Below are positions 1 through 12,134 of a DNA stretch of 64,000 bases, in pieces. Both the position numbers and the translations under genes were made by a program. Numbering within the stretch: position 1 is the stretch's first letter; the number at the start of each line of letters is the position of its first letter. The notes under the pieces were generated by a model. The model did not search any database, was not told where the DNA came from, and worked only from the letters and a program-made list of their open reading frames with translations. Source of the stretch: Bryopsis sp. KO-2023 (lineage: Eukaryota; Chlorophyta; Ulvophyceae; Bryopsidales; Bryopsidaceae); contig BSYQ01000015.1 in the NCBI GenBank assembly GCA_030272585.1, positions 682,001-746,000 on the forward strand, given 5' to 3'.

Positions 1-265
1 TTACGTACCCCCAAACCAATGTTGGTTCGCATCACCCCCCACCATGACACAGATACACCCGCGTTCGTGACATGTATTGTCACAGATGTCATGTCGCCTC
101 ATAGTTCGTCGCCTTTACAAACGGCGGGCAAAGTGCACACATAAACCCCCTCCCCTCCCACAAATCACTCGTGCAGGAAGCTGTTGGCTCAAACAAGCTC
201 CAGCAACTCTTGACTCTTGCCATCTCGTCTTTCGTTGTGCATTGCTTGCTAATTTCGTATCTTCA

Positions 266-1138
266 ATGGAATCGGCTGGAAAGAGGCCAGTATGTTTTCT
301 CACTGGAGTTGGTGGTGGAACTGGCTTGTCGCTGGCGAAACGATTTGCCGAAGGGGGTTACGTCGTTGCCATGATCGCTCGAGACGAGGATCGATTGCAG
401 GAGTATGAGAAAGATGTCCCCAACACCAAGGGCTACGTCTGTGATGTCGCTGACCTCGAGGGTCTGACAGCCACTTTGAAGAGGGTCGAGGAAGAGTTGG
501 GCCCCATCGAGGTTTTGATTCACAACGCTGTTCGCGCGACGTTCAGCTTGCCTATGGAGGCGGAGCCGAAAGACCTCGAGGATAATTTTAGGGTCAGCGT
601 GACGGCGCTCCTGACGATGGCGAGGGCAGTCGGACCAGGTGAGCTCGACTCGAAACAAAAATCCTCAAGTTGTGGAAACACAAACGCATTGATTGTTTTC
701 GTAGCGGCGCAGTCACTCTCGTTTTTCATTTTTCTGACCCTATAATGAACCTATTGTGAAGGAATGATCGAGCGTGGACACGGGGTGATTCTCGCCACCG
801 GGAATACAGCATCCTACAGAGGAGTACCCACCTATTCAGCGTTCGCGCCCGCCAAAGCAGGCCAACGAATTCTCTGTCAGTCGTTGGCAAGAGATATGGG
901 ACCGAAAGGAGTGCACGTAGCGTACGTCGTCATTGACGCTGCGATCGATGCGCCGTGGCTGGGGGATAAAAGCAAAAGACCCAGTTGGCTCGTTCCACCT
1001 GAGCACTGGACGGGCAAAGAAGACGACTATTTCTGTCATCCATACGCGATCGCGGATGAATGTTATCATACCGCTCACCAAGACAAATCTGCGTGGGCGT
1101 TTGATGTTTGTATTAGACCCTTTGGAGAGAAGTGGTGA
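266..1138 (+). CDS. Short-chain dehydrogenase/reductase, atypical (SDR_c10-like), two exons
   Basis: Predicted 249-residue NAD(P)-dependent oxidoreductase; the substrate is unknown. Exon 1 is 266-638 and exon 2 is 762-1138. The phase-1 intron 639-761 has a GTGAG donor and an AG acceptor, and splicing joins the two halves of the Rossmann fold in frame. The start at 266 is chosen because the cofactor motif TGVGGGTG follows about 13 residues later; the frame is open further upstream but that part has no SDR character. The second half carries YSAFAPAKAGQR followed by LARDMGPKGVHV and VVIDAAID. That arrangement (a Tyr or Phe seven residues before the Lys rather than a clean YxxxK, then a VVID segment) is typical of the SDR_c10 subgroup as I know it, which departs from the canonical catalytic tetrad. 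Length fits the family. No operon or pathway context is visible. The fold is clear; the reaction is not. Confidence 0.85.
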
Positions 1139-2570
1139 ATCCCCAATCAGATTTTGCTTTTTGTTTTCGTTGCTTTGGTCGCGTCCCAGTGATAGACTGT
1201 AGGCTAGCTCAGATTTTCGGTGTTCGTTTTTTTTGTTTTTCCTGTGCCAGACTATATGGCATGTGGAGGCGGCTAGATTTTAGGTGTGAATATGTTTGTT
1301 TTTGAGGGAGGTCTGTTAGCTGGAGCTCATGGACTCAGGTCTCAAATGCTTTGGAAAGGTTCAAATGCATATGCATTGGAGTAGAAATGTAAAAACGTCA
1401 CCAGTCACAGTTTGCGTTTCTTGCGTTTATCAACGCCTTGGTGGGGGTTCCACCATCCCAACAGTATCAAAACTCTCATCACGTGACCAACCTCTTGAAG
1501 AGGCTTCGCTGCACTATGCTTGCAGCGTCTTTCCAAAACACTGTCCAACGACTCGCGAGTCAATGAGATACGATCGCGAGTCGAGTTGAGGTTCTATGAG
1601 GTTTATGCTGTTAGTAGTTACGGTTATGCGAGTCGATACAGTTGATTCGTCGTTTGTACAATGGAAAACTAAAAAAACACCTGCGTAGAGGCGCGGATAT
1701 ACATGAGACACAAGCTGCAGAACGGACAACTGTTTGATTATTCATTGTTGTGCCGTGGTGTTCACACCAATCAACTGCGTTCACGTTGGAATCTCGATAA
1801 CGCACAGACCAGCATCGCAAGGGGAACTCACTGATGAAGGGGACACCGTCAACGTTGGCGCTCTGGCCATCTCTGGTCGATTGCAGTTCAATTTTCCACC
1901 AGCTCAAGTGTGTTGGCGTCGCTGTTGCCTGCGCCCTCGAAACCTTATTCGGTAAAAGCGGCGAAGCGCCCAACCTGGTCGTCGTTGGTCTTGAAGACCA
2001 ACGACGCATTCGCTGTGGTTTTGATTTCGACATCTTATCCTTTCTCAAAACGTGTGCTGCGCCGCCAGAAACTTGAGTTTTTGATTAAACGTGTTGCGAC
2101 GATGTGAAACTGCCATTTTTTAGTCCAGGTGACTGAAAGGATTCCTTTTTTTAACCTTCCGAGGGTTCCAACGTTTTCACAAGTAACGCAGGACAGCAAC
2201 CATTTGCACGGTCTTGCCAACGCAGTTTTTACGGATCAACATACTTACCTGACTGGTGCCTTATCTCGATCATCCAGGGGATAGGCGTCTTCGATCTGCG
2301 TTTCTGGCACCAGTGACGTGGTTCGAGGAGGGACCCCATCAGGGTGCTCCCACGGTACAATCTTTGGCGGGCTGATGCTGCGCTTCGCGCACCTCGGCGC
2401 CAAAAGTCAATTCAGCTGCTTTGAGTTTTTGTTTGTGTTCCAGCGAGACACAAAAACATTCAGCACAACATTCAAAAATCCCAGTTGAATCTTGAGCCCG
2501 CGACTGAAGTGCAGCGAGTGCCTAAGCAGCAAATTTAAATCATGATTTGGATCATGATTTTCATTGGATC
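1139..2570. other. Intergenic stretch with no recognised gene
   Basis: Short overlapping frames on both strands show no motif or splice pattern I recognise. The one structural feature is a near-perfect palindrome at 1980-2006, listed separately. Confidence 0.5.
1980..2006. repeat. 27-bp near-perfect palindrome
   Basis: CGTCGTTGGTCTT, one G, then AAGACCAACGACG: a 13-bp perfect inverted repeat around a single base. It could extrude as a cruciform or mark a small insertion; no function is evident. Confidence 0.7.
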
Positions 2571-3125
2571 ATTGGAGATCACGTGGAGCTTCTAAAAAAA
2601 AAGGAGTTCAAAAATCAGCTACTTTGCTTAAGGCTGTCGAAAGATATGAATTGGATTCAGATGAGAGTTTTTTGTTGGTCATGGAGCTTCTAAAAAAAAA
2701 GGAGTTCAAAAATCAGCTACTTTGCTTGGGCTGTCGAAAGATATGAATTGGATTCAGATAAGAGTTTTTTGTTGGTCATGGAGCTTCTGAAAAAAAAGGA
2801 GTTCAAAAATCAGCTACTTTGGTTGGGCTGTCGAAAGATATGAATTGGATTCAGGTTAGAGTTTTTTTTTCTGGTCATGGAGCTTCTGAAAAAAAGGAGT
2901 TCAAAAATCAGCTACTTTGCTTGGGCTGTCGAAAGATATGAATTGGATTCAGATAAGAGTTTTTTTTTCTGGTCATGGAGCTTCTGAAAAAAAGGAGTTC
3001 AAAAATCAGCTACTTTGCTTGGGCTGTCGAAAGATATGAATTGGATTCAGATGAGAGTTTTTTTTTCTGGTCATGGAGCTTCTGAAAAAAAGGAGTTCAA
3101 AAATCAGCTACTTTGGTTGCGCTGC
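2571..3125. repeat. 98-bp tandem repeat, about 5.5 copies
   Basis: The landmark GGAGCTTCT occurs at 2585, 2683, 2780, 2879, 2977 and 3075, giving a period of 97-99 bp. Each unit has an A-run, AAGGAGTTCAAAAATCAGC, a GCTGTCGAAAGATATGAATT block and a T-run. Copies differ mainly in homopolymer length and a few substitutions. The array looks non-coding, because homopolymer changes shift the frame between units. Confidence 0.9.
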
Positions 3126-4253
3126 AGTAAAATCTTGAGGGTTTTTTCGAAGACCTGATTTCTTATGGAGCCTCAATGAAGGGGTTAATCATTTGCTGCT
3201 TGGGCGGCAAAACTCGGATGGAATTTCGGCGAAGCTTCCTTTGGAATTTCGGGTGGCCAGTTTTTTTTTTGAGCCTGGAAAAAGGGACTTCAAATTGGAT
3301 GGGATTTTTGAAAATTTCAATGGGGTATGCTAATCTTGAACTTTTCTGCGGATGATCAGTTTTTCTTTGGGGCGACGAAAACGCGAAAGCATCTGCGATA
3401 CGTAAATCTCCGGGAAAGTGAGATTTTGCGAAAACTAGGGATTATGTACTTTCATACAAGTTTTTAATTTTTCTTCCATTGTTGCCTCTTCAATTTTTTT
3501 GGGTTCTGTTGTGTGGATTGAATCAAGTGGAGTATTCTTGTTTTGGGTTTTTTTCGTGGCAGTATCTGAAACTTCTTTTTTTTAAGCACCGGTGGAAATC
3601 CTGGCCAGGGGTGCTCATGAATCGTGTCATTCCATGAGAAATTTGATTGGACTGAGTGAATGAGTCGACATGTCTGAATTTGCCCATCCGCACACCCAGC
3701 TGTCTCGATCCACTCTGGCCCCCATGAAAGCCCAACATTGTCGTGCCAAATCGCCCTGTTGGATGTGTTTAGACTCCAACTTAGGAGTCAGTCATGGGTG
3801 CCAATATAGCTCCAGTCATGTGTTCCCCAATCCCTTCCTCCCAAATAATATATACCTTAAATAGATAAACAAACAATAAAAAAGCATAGAATAAATGTGA
3901 TTTTGACGAAAAAACTCGAAAAGGTCGAAATCAGGCCCGGGCAGAAAGGGAGAAGGGTCCATCGAGGAGGGGGCCCACACAGCAACGAACAGTGAAAAGG
4001 CGGAACAGGAAGATGGGGCACTCGTCCCAGTGGGGGGGTGCACAGGTTTGAATTTCTTGTGAAACAGTCAAGCAGATCAATCGAAACATGACGATGATTC
4101 TGTGAGATTTTGTGTGGAAATCGGCTGATCCTACTCACACCGTGGCCTTTTGCTCGGGTACAGCTCGTGTGTCTGTTTTCTGATGTCAACAGGCACGTCA
4201 CACCCTCCGTCACCAGCCAACGAAGGAGAAAGCGAACAAAAGGCCAAGGCGTC
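3126..4253. other. Intergenic; upstream region of the bZIP gene
   Basis: No convincing gene seen. The last few hundred bases are presumably promoter and 5' leader of the bZIP gene starting at 4254. Short frames here lack motifs and overlap on both strands. Confidence 0.4.
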
Positions 4254-7200
4254 ATGGAACGCAACTGCGAAGCCCCTTCAACGGAGGAAGTCGTCCCGGG
4301 CGTTTGGCGATTCGGTTCCTACGGGCAGCAAGATTCCGACGCGACGCTGCAGCAACTGTTGAAGCATCACACGCCATGCGGAGCCCAGTTGGGGGGACAG
4401 CAGCAGGTGTCTTCGACGTCGGTGGGGGGAGAATCGGGATGTTTCGTGGGGGTCGTCGCGGGTGGGGGTTTGCCCATCTCCGGCGCGTACGAAACCCAAA
4501 CAGTGCAGCGAGGTCCGTCCCTCGGAGTCCTGAGGCAGTTCGTTAACACGGGCCAACCCGGATTTGGTCAACTGGCTCAAGCGATGTATACGAACGGCGA
4601 GCAGCAGCCGCCTGGGGACGGGGCGGGGGATTCTTCAGGTGAGAGGGGGGTTTCCTGTACGTTTTCGTGGCTGCACTTTTTTTTTCCCTATTTCGTTCCG
4701 GAAGTTTTTTTTGGTGCCCCTGGACGACTTTTTGTTGGGTCGCTTGTGGAGTCAGAAAGAATGGAGGTGAAATCGGTGCGCTTGAGACGGGGGTGTCTGT
4801 GAGGGACGGTTGAGATGTTTCGTTTCATGGTGCAAAACGAAGGCGTCTGAAATGAAAGAAATGCAACACTGTTCGTTGTGTGCCCTCGTTGACTTTTTGA
4901 TGAGCCCAACTTTTGCATCCCAACCGGTTCTGCTTTTGGTCAGGAGTCATTGGCAACCTTTTATGGAGAAGGGCTCTTTTCTGTTTTGCCGAAAGGCTGC
5001 TGCATTTATTTTGAAACTATTTTCACAGCTGGGGTGTTAGGTGGCGAAACCCAATCTCCTTTTAGGATTTTTTTTTTTAGGGAAAAATCCTAAAAAAGAA
5101 ACCCAACCATTTTCAACCCTGTGTGTTTTGTTTTTTTGGGGGTGGGGATGTTGCTGGAAGCTCCTGTCTTGATTGGCTTTATATGAACTCTATCGATAGT
5201 GCTGATTAATTGGTCCAAATGCAGAAAAGGACCTAGGAGAAAGACCCTGTGAATAGCTTCCATCATTCCAAATTCAGTCCTCCATCCCAATATCTGATGT
5301 GTTCCATCTGGTTTTCTGCTGCCAGCTTCTGGTGCTCCGCCATCAGGCGCCCCGCCAGTTCAACAGCCAGACCTTGCAGCTTTGACTTCGGCGGTGAATG
5401 CCCAGCAAGTTGCAAATGCGTTGCAAGGCCTCCAAGGAGGAGCTCTGCTGAGTCCTTTGTCAGGACTGGCTCCAGGGGCAGCAGCCAACGCAGCCACCGC
5501 TGCTTTCTCTTTTTTGACCAAGATCGATAAGGAGGCCCAAGACAAAGCGGATGAAAGGAGGGCCAGGAGGTCAGTTGTGAAAACATAAACGCACTGTGTT
5601 CTAGAAAACCCCATGTGGAACGGTCATTGTGGCGATCTTCCATGATAAAAATCGATTTTGGTTTTTTTTTTTGTCACTGTAAAAAATAAGCTGAGGTATC
5701 GTTTGGGGAAGCCACATGTTGCTATGTGGATTGAGGATATAGGGGGAGAATTTTTGAATGGAGTTTTTTGTCATGTGACAGGATGCTGTCAAATCGTGAA
5801 TCAGCAAGAAGGTCCAGGAGAAGAAAGCAGGACCATTTGAAAACTTTGGAAGCAGAGGTAAGGATTGGAAACACAACGGATCATGCAGCGTTTGGGGGGG
5901 GTTATTCAAGAGGTGGCTGGTTCCACTCGGTCAATGTCTTTCAACAAGATATGTCTTTTTCTTTTTTCTTGAAAGAAGTCGAGTTTTCGATATGTGAAAC
6001 TCGACTTCTCCTCGCAGAATTTCACTAAAGAAGCACAGCAATAATGGTTTTTTCAAGTCTTTATTGATATTGGGAGTGAGTGGGCTTTCCATGGAATGGA
6101 CAGTGGGACCTGTTTCAAGAAATGTCCTGAAGTGTGATTTTTGGTGGTTTCCTTCTGAAAAAAAAGGTGGGTAGGCTGGCGAAGGAGCAGGAAGATTGGA
6201 AACAAGTGCAGGATGCTTTGGAAGGTCGTTGTGTGGAAGCCGAACGATCAGCCAATCAGCTTCAGGAAGAAAACCATGCTCTCAGACAGAAACTTCATTT
6301 GTTACAGCAGGAGGTAATATATGGGAAACAAAACTTCCACATTTTGTTTGCTTGTTTGGATAAGGGATCCTTGGAAAGCAAGAAATGTTAAAGAAAGGGG
6401 GGTGTTCATGCAAGTGGAACTAGAGCAGCTTTTACTTCCCGTCAGACTGGGAAAGAAACCAAGAAGCAATTACTGATTTTCGGCACGCAGATTGCTGGTC
6501 TGAAATGATGTATGTCAGACACCGCTGCAAACCTTGTAGAAAACTCAAGTGGCAATGGTGGTGCAATGTAGACGTGTTCGCAAAAACACCTTGTTTGGTT
6601 TCAAATGTCGTTGACCAACTGAGTGGCCATTGCTGGAATTCTGTTGATATCAATTTCCTGCTTTTCTTTTTTTCTCTCTCTTCAGATTGAAGTCTTGAAA
6701 ATGAGCCGAGGCCCGATACTCCCATCGGTGTCCGGCCCCGTGACGCTCCACACCACCACTGAAATCGACGCAGGGATTAGTCGGGAGGAGCAGCAGCCAG
6801 AGAACCCTTCCTTGGAACCTCAGGTCGCCCCCCACAATCAACCTCCTCCGCAGCCCCCAGGCCAGGGAAACGAACCAGAAAACAGCATAGCCACTCTCCC
6901 TCCCCCAGGCTCGATCGTCATGCCCAGTATGGGCCAACACGAATTGATCCAAATGGGTGCAATCAGTTATTTGCAGAGCATTCCGGTTGCGCAGGAGGTC
7001 CTGGGGATATCGTGTAGCGGGGGGTTGAGTGCTGCTGGAATAAATGTCAAGTATGAAGGAGTGCGAGGGGAGGATTTGAGTGGAAATGCGGGGGAAGTGG
7101 ATGGTGGCCAAGTCGACGGAGGGGTTCCTAACATTTACGAGGTGGTGAGGCAGGTGCATGCCAAGAAAGAAAAAGAACAAGAAGAGCAGAGGAAAAGGTC

Positions 7201-7273
7201 GTTACAGCAAGAAGTGGATGGGTTTCCTGGGGAATCTGAGCCTAGTTCCAAAAAATTAAAAGTGGATGATTAG
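4254..7273 (+). CDS. bZIP transcription factor, plant group C-like, five exons
   Basis: Predicted 479-residue nuclear DNA-binding protein. Exons are 4254-4638, 5326-5569, 5782-5857, 6167-6313 and 6686-7273. All introns are GT-AG and the phases (1, 2, 0, 0) agree across every junction. The basic region straddles the exon 2/3 junction at about residues 204-226 and contains MLSNRESARRSRRRK, with the diagnostic N-x7-R (N214, R222). The first zipper leucine (L232) is ten residues after that Arg, and a heptad coiled coil follows through exons 3-5. The N-terminal half is rich in Gln, Gly and Ala (PSGAPPVQQP, then ALQGLQGGALLSPLSG), as in activation regions. The C-terminal exon is Pro/Gln-rich and ends in a basic segment, SSKKLKVDD, that may aid nuclear import. 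The basic region most resembles plant Opaque2-type (group C) factors. The target site is probably an ACGT core, inferred from the family. Start and splicing are by eye. Confidence 0.88.
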
Positions 7274-8640
7274 GTGGAGGGAGGAGGAGGAGGGGGGGGG
7301 GTTAGATCTATGTCGCCAGCAGGATTTTTTACTTTGTTCTGTTTGAAATGGTTTGCTTTTTTTTTTTTGCTTTCTTTGATAATTTCCTTTATGGAGTTGT
7401 TGTTGACTTGCGGTTTCTTGGTTGAAGAACCAGAAAGGGGAAAAAAAGTTACCAAAAAAAAATTGAGGGGAAAAATTGGTGAAATCGGAATGCTGAGAAG
7501 AGGGGTCCCAAGACGAGAAAACAATGAGAGTGGAAAATTCCATGCCCTGAGGCGGGAATTTTTTTGGTGGTGGTTTGTGGGTGTTTTCTGTTTTATCTTT
7601 TTCATTAGGTTCACTAGCTGTTTAGTTTTGTTAGCATTCAAGAATGGAAAACCAAAAAAACTTCAAAAAAACAAACAAAAATGACAAAGATAAAAGAAAA
7701 AGGGGGTTGTGTTTGTTTCGAATGCAGGTATTATTGCTGACTTGTGGTGGGGGCTTTTGACATGTTCTTTTTTGATTTAGAGGGAAAATGCATGTGTGTG
7801 TATATATGTATGCGTGTTTGCATGTGTAGAGTTTTTATATATACACACTTTTCAAATACACGATCCAAAAAAAAGGATGGATTTCTTTTTTTTTTTTCTC
7901 CATAAAAAAAATGCAAAACTGCAAAACTTTATCAGGCCTTTTCAAAGATTAGGCAGTAAGTTGCAAGAAGTGAGTTGGAAAGGAGGGGATGACGGGAGGG
8001 CTCTGCAGGAAAAGGGGAAAAATCACATGAATTTGTCCTATTCAAAGGTGTTTTTTGCAGGGGATGAAATGGAGAGGGGAAGGGGGGGTTCTGCTTGCCT
8101 CTCTATCGCTGTGTTTCGCAATGCGGTTCAAATCCTTCTTTTGAAAAGCAGCTTTTTCAAATATTATTTCTGTTTTTTTTTTGTTAGCTTCACTGGGTTG
8201 GGAGGGATTTCTTGCAACAGTTGTAAGGATGCTTTTTTTTCTCTCTTGTTTTGCTGTAGCGATGGTTTCTTTGTTTCAACTGCTCAGATGGATCACTTTT
8301 TCTTTTAATGTCCTTCTTGCGCTGTTTTCAAGGGGTGGGGTTTCAACGTTGTACAGAATTATAACATGCAGTATCGTCTTAAAACAAGAGAAACGACTCT
8401 GGAAGAGATTCCTATCCTCCCAAGGAATATTTAACATAGTTTTCATTGTGACATTTTCGATTGCAATTCTTCTTGTCACTTGGGGGGACCTCATCTCAGC
8501 CCTACCTCTGGGACTAGGTGGAGTTCCATTTGGAAATTTTTTCAAGGATCTTAAGGGAAGAGGAAAAAAGCCCATGAATGTGGAAAAATGCTGGCAATCA
8601 TCATTGGACGCCCTCGATGGGGGACATCTAATCGCGTCCC
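7274..8640. other. Low-complexity intergenic sequence
   Basis: Downstream of the bZIP stop the sequence is dominated by T-, A- and G-runs and a TATATA/TGTGTG patch near 7800. No gene supported. Confidence 0.4.
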
Positions 8641-9140
8641 CAGACCGTCATCGCGACCGGATCGCGCGGATCAATCGAAACACGAAAAACCACCCAGGTG
8701 CGCCCTCCCAGGGACGTCGCGACGACGCGACGGCCGAGGCGACGGCCGAGGTGGGAGCCGAGGTGGGAGGCCCGCGCCGAGGTGAGGCGTGGAACGCGCG
8801 CGCGGCGGCGGCGGCCCCAGATCTCCAGATCGGCGGGAGGTTCTGGGGTTCTGGAAACGAAAATAGAAAAGAACTGGAGCGGTTCTTTTCTCGACGAGAG
8901 AGAGGGCGAACGCGTGCGCCGACGTGCCTGCGGGGAGCGCTCGACTCACGGCGCTGCCGCGGAGTCGGGGCGATACTTTCTGGGAGAAAAAAAACCGTTG
9001 TGGATCCCGCTTTTTCTGGGGCTTCGGAAATCCGCAAAAACTCCGACCCAGGTACGGAGAGGGCGCCGGCGAGCGCTCGGCTCACGGCGCTGTCGCGGAC
9101 TCGGGGCGCTGCGTTCTGGGAGAAAAAAAACGTTGAGGAA
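8590..9140. other. GC- and CpG-rich island with a duplicated 136-bp unit
   Basis: The base composition changes sharply here (many CG dinucleotides). Two related blocks, about 8930-9000 and 9066-9136, share GAGCGCTCG, CTCACGGCGCTG, CGGGGCG and CTGGGAGAAAAAAAA, offset by 136 bp. Frames are open on both strands because of composition; I do not call a gene. Confidence 0.5.
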
Positions 9141-9574
9141 GTTTCGAAAGGAAACTCCCCCTGGGGTGGGCTGAGGGCCTCATCCTTCAGTTTACTAACC
9201 CACTAGGCTTCGAGCCTTCATCCATATTCACAGCTAAAATGTTACATTCACTTCCTGGAACCATAGTTCAGGACTCACTCAACTTATCCCAATCCAACTT
9301 CTATCCCACTTCTTCCTACTCCTTCTAGCTACAACTTCCCTGGATTTTTCGGGCACATTGCTATCGACAAACAGATCTCTTTTTCTTCCATTTTCTTAAA
9401 ACTCACAGTTTCTCTCCGGGAGGGTTGGGTAGGGAAAGAAAGACACCAATTCCTTGCTGCTTAAACCAAGTATCCCTCTTAGTCAACCATTACTAAATCG
9501 TTGTTACATTCACATCCTGACATCTGATCCTTAGCCACGAACCCCCGTAACCTGCTTTAACCCATTAAAGCTTA

Positions 9575-11405
9575 CATTTCCTGAAGTGAATTTCCTGGAA
9601 TCCGACGTGGCAGCCCACATATACATTTGTTTGGCCTGATATTTGGAACACTGAGATTTGGGAATGTGCCAAACACATCATTCAAGTTTCGAAAGGAAAC
9701 TCCCCCTGGGGTGAGACTTATGGGCAATCCTTGATTTTCCTAGAGTAAATTTCTCCACCAAACTGGAATCGGACGTGGCAGCCCACATATACATTTGTTT
9801 GGCCTGATATTTGGAACACTGAGATTTGGGAATGTGCCAAACACATCATTCAAGTTTCGAAAGGAAACTCCCCCTGGGGTGAGACTTATGGGCAATCCTT
9901 GATTTTCCTAAAGTAAATTTCTCCACCAAACTGGAATCCGACGTGGCAGCCCACATATACATTTGTTTGGCCTGATATTTGGAACACTGAGATTTGGGAA
10001 TGTGCCAAACACATCATTCAAGTTTCGAAAGGAAACTCCCCCTGGGGTGAGACTTATGGGCAAACCTTGATTTTCCTAAAGTAAATTTCTCCACCAAACT
10101 GGAATCGGACGTGGCAGCCCACATATACATTTGTTTGGCCTGATATTTGGAACACTGAGATTTGGGAATGTGCCAAACACATCATTCAAGTTTCGAAAGG
10201 AAACTCCCCCTGGGGTGAGACTTATGGGCAATCCTTGATTTTCCTAAAGTAAATTTCTCCACCAAACTGGAATCGGACGTGGCAGCCCACATATACATTT
10301 GTTTGGCCTGATATTTGGAACACTGAGATTTGGGAATGTGCCAAACACATCATTCAAGTTTCGAAAGGAAACTCCCCCTGGGGTGAGACTTATGGGCAAT
10401 CCTTGATTTTCCTAGAGTAAATTTCTCCACCAAACTGGAATCGGACGTGGCAGCCCACATATACATTTGTTTGGCCTGATATTTGGAACACTGAGATTTG
10501 GGAATGTGCCAAACACATCATTCAAGTTTCGAAAGGAAACTCCCCCTGGGGTGAGACTTATGGGCAATCCTTGATTTTCCTAAAGTAAATTTCTCCACCA
10601 AACTGGAATCCGACGTGGCAGCCCACATATACATTTGTTTGGCCTGATATTTGGAACACTGAGATTTGGGAATGTGCCAAACACATCATTCAAGTTTCGA
10701 AAGGAAACTCCCCCTGGGGTGAGACTTATGGGCAAACCTTGATTTTCCTAAAGTAAATTTCTCCACCAAACTGGAATCGGACGTGGCAGCCCACATATAC
10801 ATTTGTTTGGCCTGATATTTGGAACACTGAGATTTGGGAATGTGCCAAACACATCATTCAAGTTTCGAAAGGAAACTCCCCCTGGGGTGAGACTTATGGG
10901 CAATCCTTGATTTTCCTAAAGTAAATTTCTCCACCAAACTGGAATCGGACGTGGCAGCCCACATATACATTTGTTTGGCCTGATATTTGGAACACTGAGA
11001 TTTAGGAATGTGCCAAACACATCACCAAGGTTTCGAAAGGAAACTCCCCCTGGGGTGAGACTTATGGGCAATCCTTGATTTTCCTAAAGTAAATTTCTCC
11101 ACCAAACTGGAATCCGACGTGGCAGCCCACATATACATTTGTTTGGCCCGATTTTTGAAACACTGAGATTTCGGAATGTGTCAAACACATCACTCAAGTT
11201 TCGAAAGGAAACTCTCTCTGGGGTGGGACTTATGGGCAATCCAAGAAAAAACCTGATTTTCCTAAAGTGAATTTCTCCACCAAAGTGGAATCCGACGTGG
11301 CAGCCCACATACACATTTGTTTGGCCTGATTTTTGAAAAACTGAGATTTCGGAATGTGTCAAACACATCACCCAAGTTTCGAAAGGAAACTCCCCCTGGG
11401 GTGGG
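9575..11405. repeat. 168-bp satellite-like tandem array, 11 copies
   Basis: The landmark GACGTGGCAGCCCACATA recurs at 9604, 9772, 9940, 10108, 10276, 10444, 10612, 10780, 10948, 11116 and 11294. Spacing is exactly 168 bp except the last interval (178 bp, small insertion). Central copies are almost identical; the outer copies are diverged, which is usual for array edges. Each unit contains GTTTCGAAAGGAAAC (a short inverted repeat) and CTCCCCCTGGGGTG; a lone copy of that block occurs earlier near 9140-9170. No coding capacity. The unit length is close to nucleosome spacing, as in many satellites. Confidence 0.93.
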
Positions 11406-11953
11406 AGTTATGAGCAAACATTGTAACATGGATGAGCAGTTGCAGTTATAGGAGATGATGGTGTGTGGTAGTTTGGAGAAGAATCAGTTGGGTCACTGTT
11501 AGATGGTTGACAAGTTGGAAAGGTTGGGTGGTTCAGGCAACTAACATTAACTCCAGAGGTTGGATAAAAGGAAGCCCAAACAGTGAACGATAGTCTTCAC
11601 TTGTAATCTGACTTTCCTCTGCTCGATCGAGTGCTTTACATCCATCGAACCCAATAAACCAAAATAAATAAACCAAATCAGAGAAAAACCCAATGGCCCT
11701 AGTCTAAAACAGAACTAGAAACCCTCTTCTATACACAACTGCCAGGAACAGCCAACGAACGCAATCTTTGTCCAGCCCCTCCACACTGGGGTAGAACACC
11801 AGTCTACTCAGCCCAAAGAGCTCTATCAAACACATGGGCCCATATCTGGACAGCCTGTGGCTCGATATATTGACCGTGGCCAGCCCCCAGCACACTGATC
11901 ACAGCAACAGAGCGGTACTGCGGGCTTGTCGCAAGGGGCTGCAGGTGGTGGAC
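11406..11953. other. Flank of the nested retrotransposon; probable 3' end of the phospholipase-like gene
   Basis: Before E1 inserted, this sequence adjoined 37096. Read on the minus strand, the last exon of the phospholipase A I-like gene would cross the TGGAC target and reach TGA at 11901-11899, about 17 codons on. A different minus frame here is also open for about 50 codons. The rest (11406-11890) shows no motif I recognise. Confidence 0.45.
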
Positions 11954-12134
11954 TGTGACGGGTCGTTCTGGGTGCGAGGTTTGGTGGTGTGAGTCAGTGA
12001 GTGGAGGTCAAGTTTTTACAACGTTGTTGTCCAAGTCAAAATCGGTCTCTCAAAAACACGGTTCCAGTAAATATATAACCCACATCCGGGTTCGCCTAGT
12101 CGGTCGTACACCTAAGTTCCTCAGTCCGACTACA
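11954..12134 (-). repeat. E1 3' LTR (181 bp)
   Basis: Matches 36915-37095 base for base by eye. It begins TG and ends CA and is flanked outside by TGGAC. The adjacent internal sequence on the minus strand is the purine-rich GTGGAGGGGAT, a plausible polypurine tract. Confidence 0.95.

Noticed and set aside
8181-9206. Long plus-strand open frame (341 codons)
   Set aside because: It spans an AT-rich stretch and a GC island, is open on both strands in the GC part, and encodes hydrophobic then Arg-rich low-complexity sequence with no motif. It includes the duplicated 136-bp unit. Composition explains it.
11084-11371. 95-codon minus frame in the satellite
   Set aside because: It encodes two near-copies of the repeat unit translated; other units carry stops, so it is incidental.
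9575-11405. CRISPR-like array
   Set aside because: The 168-bp units are continuous with no unique spacers, and the context is eukaryotic, so it is a satellite.
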